Positions 1-8,439 are shown, counted from the first letter of the stretch. The stretch: DNA of 64,000 nucleotides from an uncultured Eudoraea sp. (GCF_947258925.1 NZ_CAMYKG010000001.1:1-64000); one strand, 5' to 3'. Made by a program: numbers and translations. Notes: generated by a model not told the origin, from the sequence alone.

Positions 1-57
1 GGTATAAACACTCAGATCTACTTTCTGATTTAGTTTATTAGGTGAAATGTTTAGCAT
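1..57 (-). CDS. HlyD-family periplasmic adaptor, N-terminal fragment
   Basis: An ATG on the minus strand at 57 opens a frame that runs off the window edge; 19 codons are visible, beginning MLNISPNKLNQKVDLSVYT. That opening resembles the N-terminus of flavobacterial HlyD-type membrane-fusion proteins as I remember them. It starts five bases after the stop of the ABC permease-ATPase gene, the usual place for the adaptor of a type I-like exporter. The frame and position are seen directly. The family is inferred from the short N-terminus and the context. Confidence 0.6.
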   Translation of the reverse strand, partial: MLNISPNKLNQKVDLSVYT

Positions 58-62
58 GTCTT

Positions 63-1730
63 CTAACTTTGGTTTTTTATTTTACCATTTTCCATGGTAA
101 TAATGGTGGTACATTTTTGTTCCCATCGTGGATTTTGACTTACTACCAGGAGTGCCCATGGGTTTGACTTATCCGATAAGAAATCCATTATTTCCTTCGT
201 TTCTTTAGGATTAAAATGGTCTAATGGATCCTTTAAAATCAACATCTTTGGCTTTTTAACTATACTACGTGCCAAAACAATTTTCTTAGAAACTACATAA
301 GGTATTTGCTGGCCTTCGGGATAAAGCATTGTATGAAGTCCTTTAGGTTGGTTCTTTACAAATTCCACTAAACCGGTTTTCTCTAAAACCCAATAAACCT
401 CATCTTCTGTAATAGAAGTATCTCCGAAAGTTATGTTCTCTAAAATACTGCCCTCGAAAGGAGATTCCTCAGGGAGAGATTTTCCTATATGAGAACGATA
501 ATAATTTATATTGATCATTTGCAAAGAAGCATTGTTTACATAGATATTTCCTCTATCGGGTTCTACAATTCCGGCAATTAATCGAAGTAGAGTAGACTTA
601 CCAGAACCGCTATTGCCATGTATTAATATTCTGCAGCCAGGGGTAATAGTAAGCGAAACCGAATCAATGATCTGCTTTTCGCGCCCAGGTACATTATAAC
701 TAACTTCATCTAATTCTACAGTGAAAGCTTCATCTTCCTTAAAAGGCATTTCCCCATCTTGCGGCTCTAATTCCTTATCTACCACTTGCCCCAGTTTTTC
801 TATTGAAGTTAGCAAGTCATAAAATGTCTCTAATCCTAATATTAGTTTCTCAACGGAGTTAATCACCAACAATATTATGATTTCGGCAGCAACAAATTGT
901 CCAATATTCATCTCCTGATTAAGGACAAGAATCCCCCCTATAAGCAATAGGCCAAGGGTAACCAGAACTTTAAAACCAATCATCTGAATAAACTGAATCA
1001 CCAAAATTTTAAAGTGACTTTCCCTGGCGCCAAGATAGTCAGACACTAAAACGTCAGTCTTATTCATAGCTAAATTGGTTTTCCCGGATAATTTAAAACT
1101 AACTATTGAGCGTGCTACCTCTTGTATCCAATGTGCAACCTTATATTTATTTTTTGACTCATCTAAGCTGGTCTCCAAGCCTCTTTGTGCTGTAAATTTG
1201 AAGACTATGTATATAAGTAATAAAAGCAGAATCCCATAAATAATGAAAAAAGGATGATAGAACGAGAGTAAAAGTAGACCCAGAATTATCTGTAATAAAG
1301 CTGCCGGGAAATCAATTAGTATTTTGGAAAGGCCTTTCTGCACATTTAAGGTGTCAAAAAAGCGGTTAGCCAACTCCGGAGGATAGAAATTTAGGAGTTG
1401 ATTCATCTTTATTTTTGGGAATCGGTAAGCAAACTCAAATGCAGATCTGGTGAATATTTTTTGCTGGACATTTTCAATAATCCGTATCTGCATTAATTGC
1501 AGGATACCCACAAAAGCGACACCTAATGTTACCAGAATTACCAGAATTATCCAGGAAGTACTTACCTGGGCTCCCTGGATCAGGTTTATTATGGCTTGTA
1601 TCCCTAATGGAAGGGATAAATTGACTACCCCTGCAAATATTGCATAGTAAAAAATCTGGATAACGTCTCTCTTGTCCAGCTTTAATAATCCCATTAAACG
1701 CTGCCAGGCACTAAGTATATTTTTAGCCAT
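63..1730 (-). CDS. ABC exporter half-transporter with degenerate ATPase domain
   Basis: A 555-residue fused permease-ATPase of the peptide/type I export type. Hydrophobic segments fill residues about 25-310, and the nucleotide-binding domain covers about 335-550. Walker A is intact (GNSGSGKST, 372-380). The other motifs are not: the Q-loop region reads SLPEESPFEG, the LSGGQ signature position reads PYVVSKK (about 477-483), Walker B reads MLILKDP with Lys for the Mg-binding Asp and Asp for the catalytic Glu, and the H-switch His is Gln (about 532). It probably binds ATP, but hydrolysis is doubtful. The start codon overlaps the TetR stop by one base (TAATG), and an HlyD-type adaptor follows, so the three form one operon. 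The substrate is unknown. Confidence 0.85.
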   Translation of the reverse strand: MAKNILSAWQRLMGLLKLDKRDVIQIFYYAIFAGVVNLSLPLGIQAIINLIQGAQVSTSWIILVILVTLGVAFVGILQLMQIRIIENVQQKIFTRSAFEFAYRFPKIKMNQLLNFYPPELANRFFDTLNVQKGLSKILIDFPAALLQIILGLLLLSFYHPFFIIYGILLLLLIYIVFKFTAQRGLETSLDESKNKYKVAHWIQEVARSIVSFKLSGKTNLAMNKTDVLVSDYLGARESHFKILVIQFIQMIGFKVLVTLGLLLIGGILVLNQEMNIGQFVAAEIIILLVINSVEKLILGLETFYDLLTSIEKLGQVVDKELEPQDGEMPFKEDEAFTVELDEVSYNVPGREKQIIDSVSLTITPGCRILIHGNSGSGKSTLLRLIAGIVEPDRGNIYVNNASLQMININYYRSHIGKSLPEESPFEGSILENITFGDTSITEDEVYWVLEKTGLVEFVKNQPKGLHTMLYPEGQQIPYVVSKKIVLARSIVKKPKMLILKDPLDHFNPKETKEIMDFLSDKSNPWALLVVSQNPRWEQKCTTIITMENGKIKNQS

Positions 1731-2410
1731 TATATGTTTTTATTTAGGGTGTTGAAGGCAAGGTGTTTAAAGTATTCCGTTGGTGTATTTTTGTTATCAC
1801 AACTTGTTAGTGAAGCAAAATGATCAATCAAAAAATATTGATGCAGGGTCCCTTCAATAATTGTACTGGCAAGACTGGCAGGATAGCGGTAATTTACATT
1901 TACTTCACTAATCATTTGGCTCATTCTGTTAACAAGCCTTTTGTAAATAACAAAATAGCCATCTTTGTTTTCCTGATCCACTTCTTTCGTTAAATACGAT
2001 TTGGAATATTCATTAATCACAATTTTATTCAACAGAACTTCATTAATATGGGTGAAAGCCAGGTCTATTTCAGTAGCCCTGGTCATAATTTCTATGGCCC
2101 TCTCCAGCTTGTGACCGGGATCAGGAATATTATTTGTGGCAAAAACCAACTGATATTCAAGCCAGCCCCAATACCAGGAAGCCAGATAAAGCAACAGCTT
2201 ATGTTTATTCTCAAAATAGCGATAAATGGAGCTTTCATTGGATCCAATTTTTTTACCTAACTTTTTGAACGTGAAACTCTCGAAACCAATATCATTAATC
2301 ATAAGGATACTTTCTCCAACAATTCGCTTCCCCAGATTAGATGATTCAGGATCCTTCAGGTATAATTTATCATTAATCGTAATCCGAATAGAATGTATTA
2401 GCTTTTCCAT
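1730..2410 (-). CDS. TetR/AcrR-family transcriptional regulator
   Basis: About 226 residues. An N-terminal helix-turn-helix is recognisable around TFKKLGKKIGSNESSIYRYF followed by ENKHKLL, the typical TetR recognition-helix signature. The C-terminal half is a helical ligand/dimer domain. An ATG further upstream at 2455 is possible, but a TAnnTTTG promoter box (2432-2439) lies inside that extension, so the start at 2410 is preferred. The gene is the first of an operon with the ABC exporter and HlyD-type adaptor. A perfect 13-bp palindrome sits directly against the promoter, which suggests autorepression relieved by an exported compound. The ligand is unknown. Confidence 0.85.
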   Translation of the reverse strand: MEKLIHSIRITINDKLYLKDPESSNLGKRIVGESILMINDIGFESFTFKKLGKKIGSNESSIYRYFENKHKLLLYLASWYWGWLEYQLVFATNNIPDPGHKLERAIEIMTRATEIDLAFTHINEVLLNKIVINEYSKSYLTKEVDQENKDGYFVIYKRLVNRMSQMISEVNVNYRYPASLASTIIEGTLHQYFLIDHFASLTSCDNKNTPTEYFKHLAFNTLNKNI

Positions 2411-2431
2411 AGTATTAAAATTAAAACAGGT

Positions 2432-2452
2432 CAAATATAATAGTATTACTAT
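2432..2452 (-). promoter_or_regulatory. TetR operon promoter with candidate operator
   Basis: On the minus strand TATATTTG (2439-2432) matches the Bacteroidota -7 element TAnnTTTG and would start transcription near 2426, about 16 nt before the chosen TetR ATG. The adjoining 13-bp perfect palindrome ATAGTATTACTAT (2440-2452) lies in the promoter spacer, where a bound repressor would block polymerase. A second ATAGTATT half-site occurs upstream near 2485. The assignment as a TetR operator is inference. Confidence 0.5.
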
Positions 2453-2586
2453 CATATATAGATAGTTTAACGTTTATTTAACAATAGTATTGCTTATTTA
2501 TAGTGGTTGTAGAACTTGTTATCATCTTATGAATGATTCATCCAATTCAGATTTATGCCATATCTTTATTAAAAAGATTATAACTA

Positions 2587-3150
2587 ATGGAACCTCACAG
2601 ATGTGGCTGGTGTTTGGGCGATAAATTATATAAAGCTTACCACGATAAAGAATGGGGCGTCCCCGTGAAAGATGATGCTACCCTATTTGAATTCCTGGTT
2701 CTTGAAACCTTTCAGGCAGGATTGAGTTGGCTTACTGTACTTAAGAAACGAGAGAATTTCCGTAAAGCATTTGACAATTTTGATTTTAGAAAAATTGCTC
2801 ATTACGATCAATCCAAGATTGATGCTTTACTTAAAGATGCCGGTATCATCAGGAACAAACTTAAAATTAAGGCTACCGTTACCAATGCCCGGGCATTTAT
2901 CCGGATACAGGAGGAATTTGGAAGTTTTAGTGACTATATCTGGGGGTTTGTCAACGGGAAACCCATAAAAAATAGATGGGCAGATCACAGAGAGGCCCCT
3001 GCAAAAACATCACTTTCGGATACATTGAGCAAGGATTTAAAGAAGCGTGGATTCAAGTTTGTTGGAAGTACAGTAGTTTATGCTCACATGCAGGCAACAG
3101 GAATGGTAAATGATCACGAATTAAAATGTTTTAGATATGAACAAGTATAG
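2587..3150 (+). CDS. tag: DNA-3-methyladenine glycosylase I
   Basis: A 187-residue cytosolic base-excision repair enzyme that removes 3-methyladenine from alkylated DNA. The family zinc site is complete: Cys6 and His19 near the N-terminus (RCGWC and AYHDKEWG) and His177/Cys181 in the C-terminal NDHELKC motif, with the spacing of E. coli Tag. The length matches the family (about 187). The 3' end overlaps the next gene by 14 bases, so the two are probably co-transcribed. TATCTTTA upstream near 2563 is a near match to the -7 element. Confidence 0.95.
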   Translation: MEPHRCGWCLGDKLYKAYHDKEWGVPVKDDATLFEFLVLETFQAGLSWLTVLKKRENFRKAFDNFDFRKIAHYDQSKIDALLKDAGIIRNKLKIKATVTNARAFIRIQEEFGSFSDYIWGFVNGKPIKNRWADHREAPAKTSLSDTLSKDLKKRGFKFVGSTVVYAHMQATGMVNDHELKCFRYEQV

Positions 3151-3727
3151 ATTTTTACTATTGGGAGTCATTGTTTTATTGCAGTTTTCAGCAGGCTTTT
3201 GTCAAGTAAAAGTTGAGCGCGAACATCGCATTAAAAAAAATCAATTCCCTGAAACTGCGCATGATTTTATCAAAGAGAAACTGAAGGATGCCAAAAATAT
3301 ACGTTTTTATAAAGAAACGGATACCACAAAAATTACATATGAAGCGAAGTTTAAAAAAGACAGATTGCACTACAGTGTTGAATTTGATGAATCGGGCAAA
3401 CTTGAGGATATTGAAATTCTAATCAAAGAAGTAGATGTCCCTGAGGATTCCTGGTCAAATATCACAAAATTCCTGGAGGAAAAGTTTGATAAGCACAAAA
3501 TCAGGAAGATTCAGCAGCAATATCCTATTACCTCCGCTGAAACAGCCGAAACTACTTTAAATAATGCATTCCAAAATCTTTTAATTCCTTCCTTGAATTA
3601 TGAATTAATGGTACGCGGCAAAACAAAGGGTAACCATGCCGACTTTGAAATACTATTCGGTGCGGAGGGAGGTTTTATTAAAATGAGAGAATCCCTACCG
3701 GCCAACTATGATCATGTCCTTTATTAA
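3137..3727 (+). CDS. Secreted protein of unknown function (PepSY-like character)
   Basis: A 196-residue protein with a clear signal peptide (residues 1-22, ending around SAGFCQ), then a mixed alpha/beta sequence rich in Lys and Glu. Two repeated halves are suggested: each has an FxxxxLxDAKNI-like or FLEEKFDKHKI helix followed by strands, which recalls PepSY-like periplasmic proteins, but I cannot assign a family firmly. It overlaps tag by 14 bases and the following outer-membrane-type gene by 20. That suggests translational coupling and an envelope role shared with its downstream neighbour. Confidence 0.75.
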   Translation: MNKYRFLLLGVIVLLQFSAGFCQVKVEREHRIKKNQFPETAHDFIKEKLKDAKNIRFYKETDTTKITYEAKFKKDRLHYSVEFDESGKLEDIEILIKEVDVPEDSWSNITKFLEEKFDKHKIRKIQQQYPITSAETAETTLNNAFQNLLIPSLNYELMVRGKTKGNHADFEILFGAEGGFIKMRESLPANYDHVLY

Positions 3728-4400
3728 AAATTATAAACTAGTAATAGGTTTACTACTATTTTGTGTTTTTGTAAGAAGTCAGAAAAATTTTACCACGTTT
3801 ATTGAACCTCGTGTAGCCATAAACTACAATCTATCCAAATTGTATTCACACAATTGGTCGGTTGCCAATAGGAGTACAATATATGAATCGTCAAAATTAG
3901 AATTTAATGCGCTTCAGTTTGATTTTGGTCATTTTTCAAATTTTAGAGTAGGTGGTAATCAAAATTTGAGCCTCGGAATTTTGTACAGATATTCTGAACT
4001 ATTCGAACAGGAAAGTATAAATGAATTTCGGATAACGGAACAATACAACATAATATCCAGATCCAATAAGGTACGCTATGGACATAGGGTTAGAGTTGAA
4101 CAAAGGATTACATCGCTACTAACCATTCATCGTTTTAGATATAGGTTTACTTTAGACATGCCTCTTGAAGGTCAGAATCTGGATGTAGGTGAAAGTTATT
4201 TTATAGGCAATACTGAAACACTTCTTAATGTAGGAAAGGATTTGAAGCCAATTTACGAACAACGTTTTACAGCAAATTTTGGCTGGTTATTAAGCTCTAA
4301 AACCAAATTGCAATTTGGTGTCGAATATAGATTGCTGAATTTTACGGAGACTATTGAACATAGACTATTATTGCTATCTTCACTTAACTTCAGCCTGTAG
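3708..4400 (+). CDS. DUF2490-like outer-membrane beta-barrel protein
   Basis: About 230 residues (an ATG at 3708, with another two codons later). A hydrophobic signal segment (about 8-24) is followed by alternating polar/aromatic strands typical of a small beta-barrel. The Arg-rich strands around RSNKVRYGHRVRVEQR and the closing NFGWLLSSKTKLQFGVEY pattern resemble DUF2490 proteins of Bacteroidota. It overlaps the secreted protein upstream and is convergent with aat, whose 3' end overlaps it by 21 bases. Function unknown. Confidence 0.7.
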   Translation: MIMSFIKNYKLVIGLLLFCVFVRSQKNFTTFIEPRVAINYNLSKLYSHNWSVANRSTIYESSKLEFNALQFDFGHFSNFRVGGNQNLSLGILYRYSELFEQESINEFRITEQYNIISRSNKVRYGHRVRVEQRITSLLTIHRFRYRFTLDMPLEGQNLDVGESYFIGNTETLLNVGKDLKPIYEQRFTANFGWLLSSKTKLQFGVEYRLLNFTETIEHRLLLLSSLNFSL

Positions 4401-5045
4401 TAATTCCAGAAATTCCTTCCTTGGTATTTCCTCAGCCCCCAAACTTTCTAAATGTCTGTTATAAACCTGGCAATCTATGAATTTGTAGCCCTGCTTTTCA
4501 AGGTCTTTTGCCAAATGTATAAATGCATATTTAGAAGCATTGCTTGTTTTAGAGAACATACTTTCTCCACAAAACACCTGTCCCAGATCAATACCGTAAA
4601 GTCCCCCTACTAACTTCCCTTCTTCCCAGACCTCATAAGACCTGGCAATCCCTTGCTGGTGCAATTGCAAATAAGCTTCTTTCATATTATCCGTAATCCA
4701 GGTCCCTTCCTGGCCAGTTCTTTCTATATCCGCACAGTTTTCGATTACTTCCTTAAAAGATTTGTCACGGGTTAACCTAAACCTCTTACCTGACAGAATA
4801 TGTCGCATGCTTTTAGAAATCCTGATTTTTTGTGGGAATAAAACCATCCGGGGATCCGGGCTCCACCATAAGATCAACGAATCCTCATTAAACCAAGGGA
4901 ATATCCCTGATTTATAGGCCAGCAATAGTCGGGCAGGAGACAAATCCCCGCCAACTGCCAGTAGTCCATCCCCATTGGCATTATCCGCCGGAGGAAATTC
5001 CAGCCGATCTGTTAAAAAATAAATTTCCGAATTCTTTTTCTTCAA
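4380..5045 (-). CDS. aat: Leucyl/phenylalanyl-tRNA-protein transferase
   Basis: A 221-residue enzyme that adds Leu or Phe from aminoacyl-tRNA to proteins with N-terminal Arg or Lys, marking them for ClpS/ClpAP in the bacterial N-end rule. Family motifs are clear: GLLAVGGDLSPARLLLAY, GIFPWF, ILWWSPDPRMVLFP, and the C-terminal GLYGIDLGQVFCGESMFS block with its conserved acyl-transfer core. Length is normal. It is convergent with the DUF2490-like gene and lies 63 bases downstream of the DUF3127 gene on the same strand. Confidence 0.96.
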   Translation of the reverse strand: MKKKNSEIYFLTDRLEFPPADNANGDGLLAVGGDLSPARLLLAYKSGIFPWFNEDSLILWWSPDPRMVLFPQKIRISKSMRHILSGKRFRLTRDKSFKEVIENCADIERTGQEGTWITDNMKEAYLQLHQQGIARSYEVWEEGKLVGGLYGIDLGQVFCGESMFSKTSNASKYAFIHLAKDLEKQGYKFIDCQVYNRHLESLGAEEIPRKEFLELLQAEVK

Positions 5046-5108
5046 GTTTAACAGCTCATTAAATTACCCTTAAACCTAAAATTAATCCGATGCTGAATAG
5101 GGCGATTT

Positions 5109-5486
5109 CTAAAAAGGCAGATCGTCGTGATCTTCCTCATTTAATTCTTCAGCCGGTTCAAATGCCTCAATAGGCGGAACAGGTGGTATTGCATTTCCTC
5201 CCTGATCTGCCTGCAAAGATTCTATTCGCCATCCCTGAACGGAATTAAAATATTTAACCTCTCCCTGAGGGTTAGTCCATTCCCTTCCTCTAAGGTTAAT
5301 ACTGATTTTTACAGCTTCACCAACACTATGCTTATTGAGTAAATCACATTTATCCTGTACGAATTCTACCAATATATGTTGTGGATATTGTTCTTCAGTA
5401 GTAATCACCACCTCTCTTTTTCTAAAACCATTATTGCCAAAGGTTTTAGTCTCACCAATCAATTTAACTTTTCCCTGTATTTCCAT
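5109..5486 (-). CDS. DUF3127 protein with SSB-like acidic tip
   Basis: A 125-residue protein. Residues 1-90 match the DUF3127 pattern of Bacteroidota (GKVKLIGETKTFGNNGFRKR, then NLRGREWTNPQG), predicted to be an OB-type fold. The tail is acidic and Pro-rich and ends DHDDLPF, almost the same as the protein-recruiting tip of SSB, including the SSB encoded at 27478-27945. Its start lies within the 3' end of the flavin reductase gene (23-base overlap). A role on single-stranded nucleic acid is inference. Confidence 0.85.
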   Translation of the reverse strand: MEIQGKVKLIGETKTFGNNGFRKREVVITTEEQYPQHILVEFVQDKCDLLNKHSVGEAVKISINLRGREWTNPQGEVKYFNSVQGWRIESLQADQGGNAIPPVPPIEAFEPAEELNEEDHDDLPF

Positions 5487-6375
5487 TTAATTCAATTTGT
5501 ATTAGTAATACTTTCCATGCCGAAAGTACCTCATTATTATCTAAATATTCCCTAATTATTCTTAGTAATTCCTTTGAATCCCCACTTTTAACAATTCCCT
5601 CGATCTGGGGGTTGGATGCCACAAATTCTTCAGTTTCTTTTTTATCCGGAATACTTTCAACATTACCCAATAAACCCAGATCATTACCAGTAAGCATTTT
5701 TAATGATCTTATTTTTTCGGGTATATTATCAACCCCTATTCCTAGTTTTGATAGTGGTTTAGGCACTTCAAACATCCCCATATTTGCCCTGCTATACCAG
5801 TTACCCCCCATTCTCGCAACCTGATCAATTTTAAATTGGTCAATTAATCCCTTTTCATCTAAAACTGAATCCTGTACATGCATTTTAAGTACTTCCGCAA
5901 AAACCAAATTACCAGCCCCTCCTTTTTCACCTAAGGCCTCAACCTTTGTTACCTTACATTCAAACTGCACGGGGGATTCCGCAACCCTGAAGGGTTTAAC
6001 CAAATCGGAGTCTAACATGGTTAGTCCGGCCTTAATAAATTCATTCTCACTTTCGCTGTATTCGGTACTTGTCAAAGACATTTGCTGTACAAGTTCGTAA
6101 TTCACAACATTGATTACTACTTCCCTTATTTTATGTACGTTATCCAACGTATGTTTTGTTGTATTATTCCTAACCCTCCTGGCCGGCGAGAAAATTAATA
6201 TGGGGGGATTAGCACTAAATACATTAAAAAAACTAAAGGGAGAAAGGTTTGGAATTCCTTCTTCACTAATAGTACTTGCAAAAGCAATTGGCCTGGGTCC
6301 CACGGCACCCAAAAGATAAGCATGTAATTGTCCGGTACTAATTTCAGACGGTATAATGGAAAGAACTTTTTGCAT
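5464..6375 (-). CDS. Flavin reductase-family (FMN-binding split barrel) protein
   Basis: About 303 residues from the ATG at 6375 (MQKVLSIIPSEIS); a start ten codons upstream is possible but adds nothing conserved. The N-terminal two-thirds follows the flavin reductase-like FMN-binding split barrel: VGPRPIAFASTISEEG, NLSPFSFFNVFSANPPILIFS, and FVINV-type strands (EVVINVVNYELV). The C-terminal 80 residues are helical. Such proteins reduce FMN/FAD or carry flavin for a partner oxygenase; no partner is visible nearby. The 3' end overlaps the DUF3127 gene, suggesting an operon. Confidence 0.87.
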   Translation of the reverse strand: MQKVLSIIPSEISTGQLHAYLLGAVGPRPIAFASTISEEGIPNLSPFSFFNVFSANPPILIFSPARRVRNNTTKHTLDNVHKIREVVINVVNYELVQQMSLTSTEYSESENEFIKAGLTMLDSDLVKPFRVAESPVQFECKVTKVEALGEKGGAGNLVFAEVLKMHVQDSVLDEKGLIDQFKIDQVARMGGNWYSRANMGMFEVPKPLSKLGIGVDNIPEKIRSLKMLTGNDLGLLGNVESIPDKKETEEFVASNPQIEGIVKSGDSKELLRIIREYLDNNEVLSAWKVLLIQIELNGNTGKS

Positions 6376-6482
6376 GAACACAAAGGTATATAAATTGTAT
6401 CCCATTTAAAACTTTAACTCACTCAAGAGACACAACATTTTAGGTCATTTTCAGTTATCTTTATTGCTAATTAAAAGCAAGA

Positions 6483-7628
6483 ATGAATTTTAGTTCCAAA
6501 AAGAAGACTTCTAATCTATTTCTATTGATAGCATCTTTGGTTATCGTTAGTCTTATTCTCTGGAATACCAATAGTTTTTTTAAAAAATTTAAGGAAGAAG
6601 AGCGCCATAAGATGGAGATATGGGCCACTGCTCAATCTGAATTGCTTCAATCTTCCGAGGACAGAGATCTGGGTAATTTACACGTAAAAATCTTTCAAAA
6701 TAATACCTCTACACCCATGATCCTGGTAAATATGGATGGATCCATAAGAACCAACAACATGCCCGAAGAATTAATTGTTGACACCCTTTATTTGAAGCAA
6801 AAGATCAAAAAATTTGAGTCAGAGAATACGCCAATTACTATAGACTATAATGGAGAACAACTGGCCACCTTGTATTATGGTAACTCTGAAGTTTTAAACA
6901 AACTTAAATACTACCCTATAGCTCTTTTATTAATCATCTTTCTGTTTGCTGCAGTAATTTTCTTTTTCTTCAAAACAAGCAAAGCTTCAGAGCAAAACAA
7001 GCTATGGGCCGGAATGGCCAAAGAAACCGCCCATCAAATTGGAACCCCCCTTACGTCTCTTCTGGGGTGGAATGAGCTATTGAAAAATGAACAAATTAAT
7101 CCGGATATTACTAAAGAAATCGAAAAAGATATCGGTAGATTACAGAATATTACGGATCGATTTTCAAAAATAGGTTCTCTCCCCATACTCGAAGAACATG
7201 ACGTTGTAAAAGAAACAAAAAAGGCCTTCGAATACCTTAAATTGAGGAGTTCAAAGCTTATTCACTTTACATTTAAATCTCAGGTTGACCAACTTCCGGT
7301 TTTATTGAACCGTTCATTATACAATTGGACCATTGAGAATTTGGTCAAAAATGGCATAGATGCCATGAAGGGCAAGGGCAATATTGCTATTGAAATCGTT
7401 CCGGATGGAAAATACGTCAATATCCTGGTTTCGGATACAGGGCATGGGATAGCGAAAGGAGATTTCAGTACTATATTTAATCCCGGTGTAACTTCAAAAA
7501 AACGCGGTTGGGGTTTGGGTCTATCTCTGGTTAAAAGAATTATTGAAGAGTATCACAAGGGCAAGATAAAAGTGCTTTCATCGAGCAAGGAAGGAACGAT
7601 AATGCAGATCTCGCTAAAATCAAATTAG
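6483..7628 (+). CDS. Orphan membrane sensor histidine kinase
   Basis: A 381-residue inner-membrane kinase. Membrane segments lie at about 12-30 and 145-163, with a roughly 110-residue periplasmic sensor region between them. No HAMP domain is evident. The phospho-acceptor H-box is AKETAHQIGTPLTSL (His184), followed by an N-box (ENLVKNGIDAM), G1 (VSDTGHGI) and G2 (GWGLGLSL), so catalysis looks intact. No response regulator is adjacent; a zinc-ribbon membrane protein follows 5 bases downstream. The signal is unknown. Confidence 0.92.
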   Translation: MNFSSKKKTSNLFLLIASLVIVSLILWNTNSFFKKFKEEERHKMEIWATAQSELLQSSEDRDLGNLHVKIFQNNTSTPMILVNMDGSIRTNNMPEELIVDTLYLKQKIKKFESENTPITIDYNGEQLATLYYGNSEVLNKLKYYPIALLLIIFLFAAVIFFFFKTSKASEQNKLWAGMAKETAHQIGTPLTSLLGWNELLKNEQINPDITKEIEKDIGRLQNITDRFSKIGSLPILEEHDVVKETKKAFEYLKLRSSKLIHFTFKSQVDQLPVLLNRSLYNWTIENLVKNGIDAMKGKGNIAIEIVPDGKYVNILVSDTGHGIAKGDFSTIFNPGVTSKKRGWGLGLSLVKRIIEEYHKGKIKVLSSSKEGTIMQISLKSN

Positions 7629-7633
7629 TCCTA

Positions 7634-7990
7634 ATGGCAAAAGAAAAATTAGTAGTCATAAAAGAGGCAGACCTTACGAATAATTGCCCGGAGTGTTTTA
7701 ATCAGGATATGAAACTCACATTTTTTCAAAAACACTTGTTTGGGAAGTTATATCATAAGACTACATCAAAGATCAGTCATCAAATAAAATGCAATAAATG
7801 TGAAAGTCTTATTTATCCTGTAAACTGGACTGAAGATATTGAACGAATCTTTGATTATTATCAAAAAACAGTTGTCCCTGAAAAAGCGACGACCAAATTC
7901 ACCGCTCTGTTTTATATTATTGTGCTTTTACCACTGGTAATAGCCGTGGTGTTATTTGTCCTTTATAAAAAAGAAATTATTTCATTTTAG
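7634..7990 (+). CDS. Zinc-ribbon protein with C-terminal membrane anchor
   Basis: A 118-residue protein with two CxxC pairs (CPEC near residue 18 and CNKC near 53), consistent with a zinc ribbon, and one strongly hydrophobic segment at about 90-112, so it is probably tail-anchored with the ribbon in the cytosol. It starts 5 bases after the histidine kinase stop, so the two are almost certainly co-transcribed, and an accessory or output role for the kinase is possible. No named family recognised. Its 3' end overlaps the convergent HIT gene by 14 bases. Confidence 0.75.
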   Translation: MAKEKLVVIKEADLTNNCPECFNQDMKLTFFQKHLFGKLYHKTTSKISHQIKCNKCESLIYPVNWTEDIERIFDYYQKTVVPEKATTKFTALFYIIVLLPLVIAVVLFVLYKKEIISF

Positions 7991-8369
7991 ACCGAATTTT
8001 TTCGGCAACTTCCTCAAATTGTAGAGGTGTTAATTCTATTTTATTCATAAAGGTCGCATCTGCCATTTTATTTAAAGGGATTAAGTGCACGTGTACATGG
8101 GGTACATCAAGACCTATGACCGTAAAACCAACTCTTTTGCAGTCCATCGCGGCTTCAATAGCCAGACCTACCCTTCTGGAAAAAGCCATTAACCCCAAAT
8201 AGGTAGCCTCATCTAAATCTAAAATCTTATCAACCTCTTTCTTTGGAATGCATAGCGTATGACCCTCCGCATTGGGATTAATGTCCAGAAACGCAAAATA
8301 TTGATCATCTTCGGCAATTTTGTAACACGGTATTTCGCCATTAACTATTTTAGTAAAAATGCTTTCCAT
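7977..8369 (-). CDS. HIT-family nucleotide hydrolase
   Basis: A 130-residue cytosolic protein with the histidine triad HVHVHLIPL near residues 95-103, the nucleotide-binding FAFLDINPNAEGHTLCIPK block, and the N-terminal FTKIVNGEIPCYKI opening typical of bacterial HinT-like proteins (purine nucleoside phosphoramidase type). Length is normal. It lies downstream of greA on the same strand, but a hairpin with a T-run between them suggests separate transcripts. Confidence 0.95.
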   Translation of the reverse strand: MESIFTKIVNGEIPCYKIAEDDQYFAFLDINPNAEGHTLCIPKKEVDKILDLDEATYLGLMAFSRRVGLAIEAAMDCKRVGFTVIGLDVPHVHVHLIPLNKMADATFMNKIELTPLQFEEVAEKIRSKMK

Positions 8370-8387
8370 GGGTTATTTTGAATAATA

Positions 8388-8416
8388 TAAAAAGTCCTAT
8401 CATTATTGACAGGACT
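8388..8416 (-). terminator. Rho-independent terminator after greA
   Basis: On the minus strand AGTCCTGTCA, a four-base loop and TGATAGGACT form a 10-bp stem (one G-U pair) followed by a T-run. It lies between greA and the HIT gene. Confidence 0.75.
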
Positions 8417-8439
8417 AAATATAAAAAAATTATGTCTTT

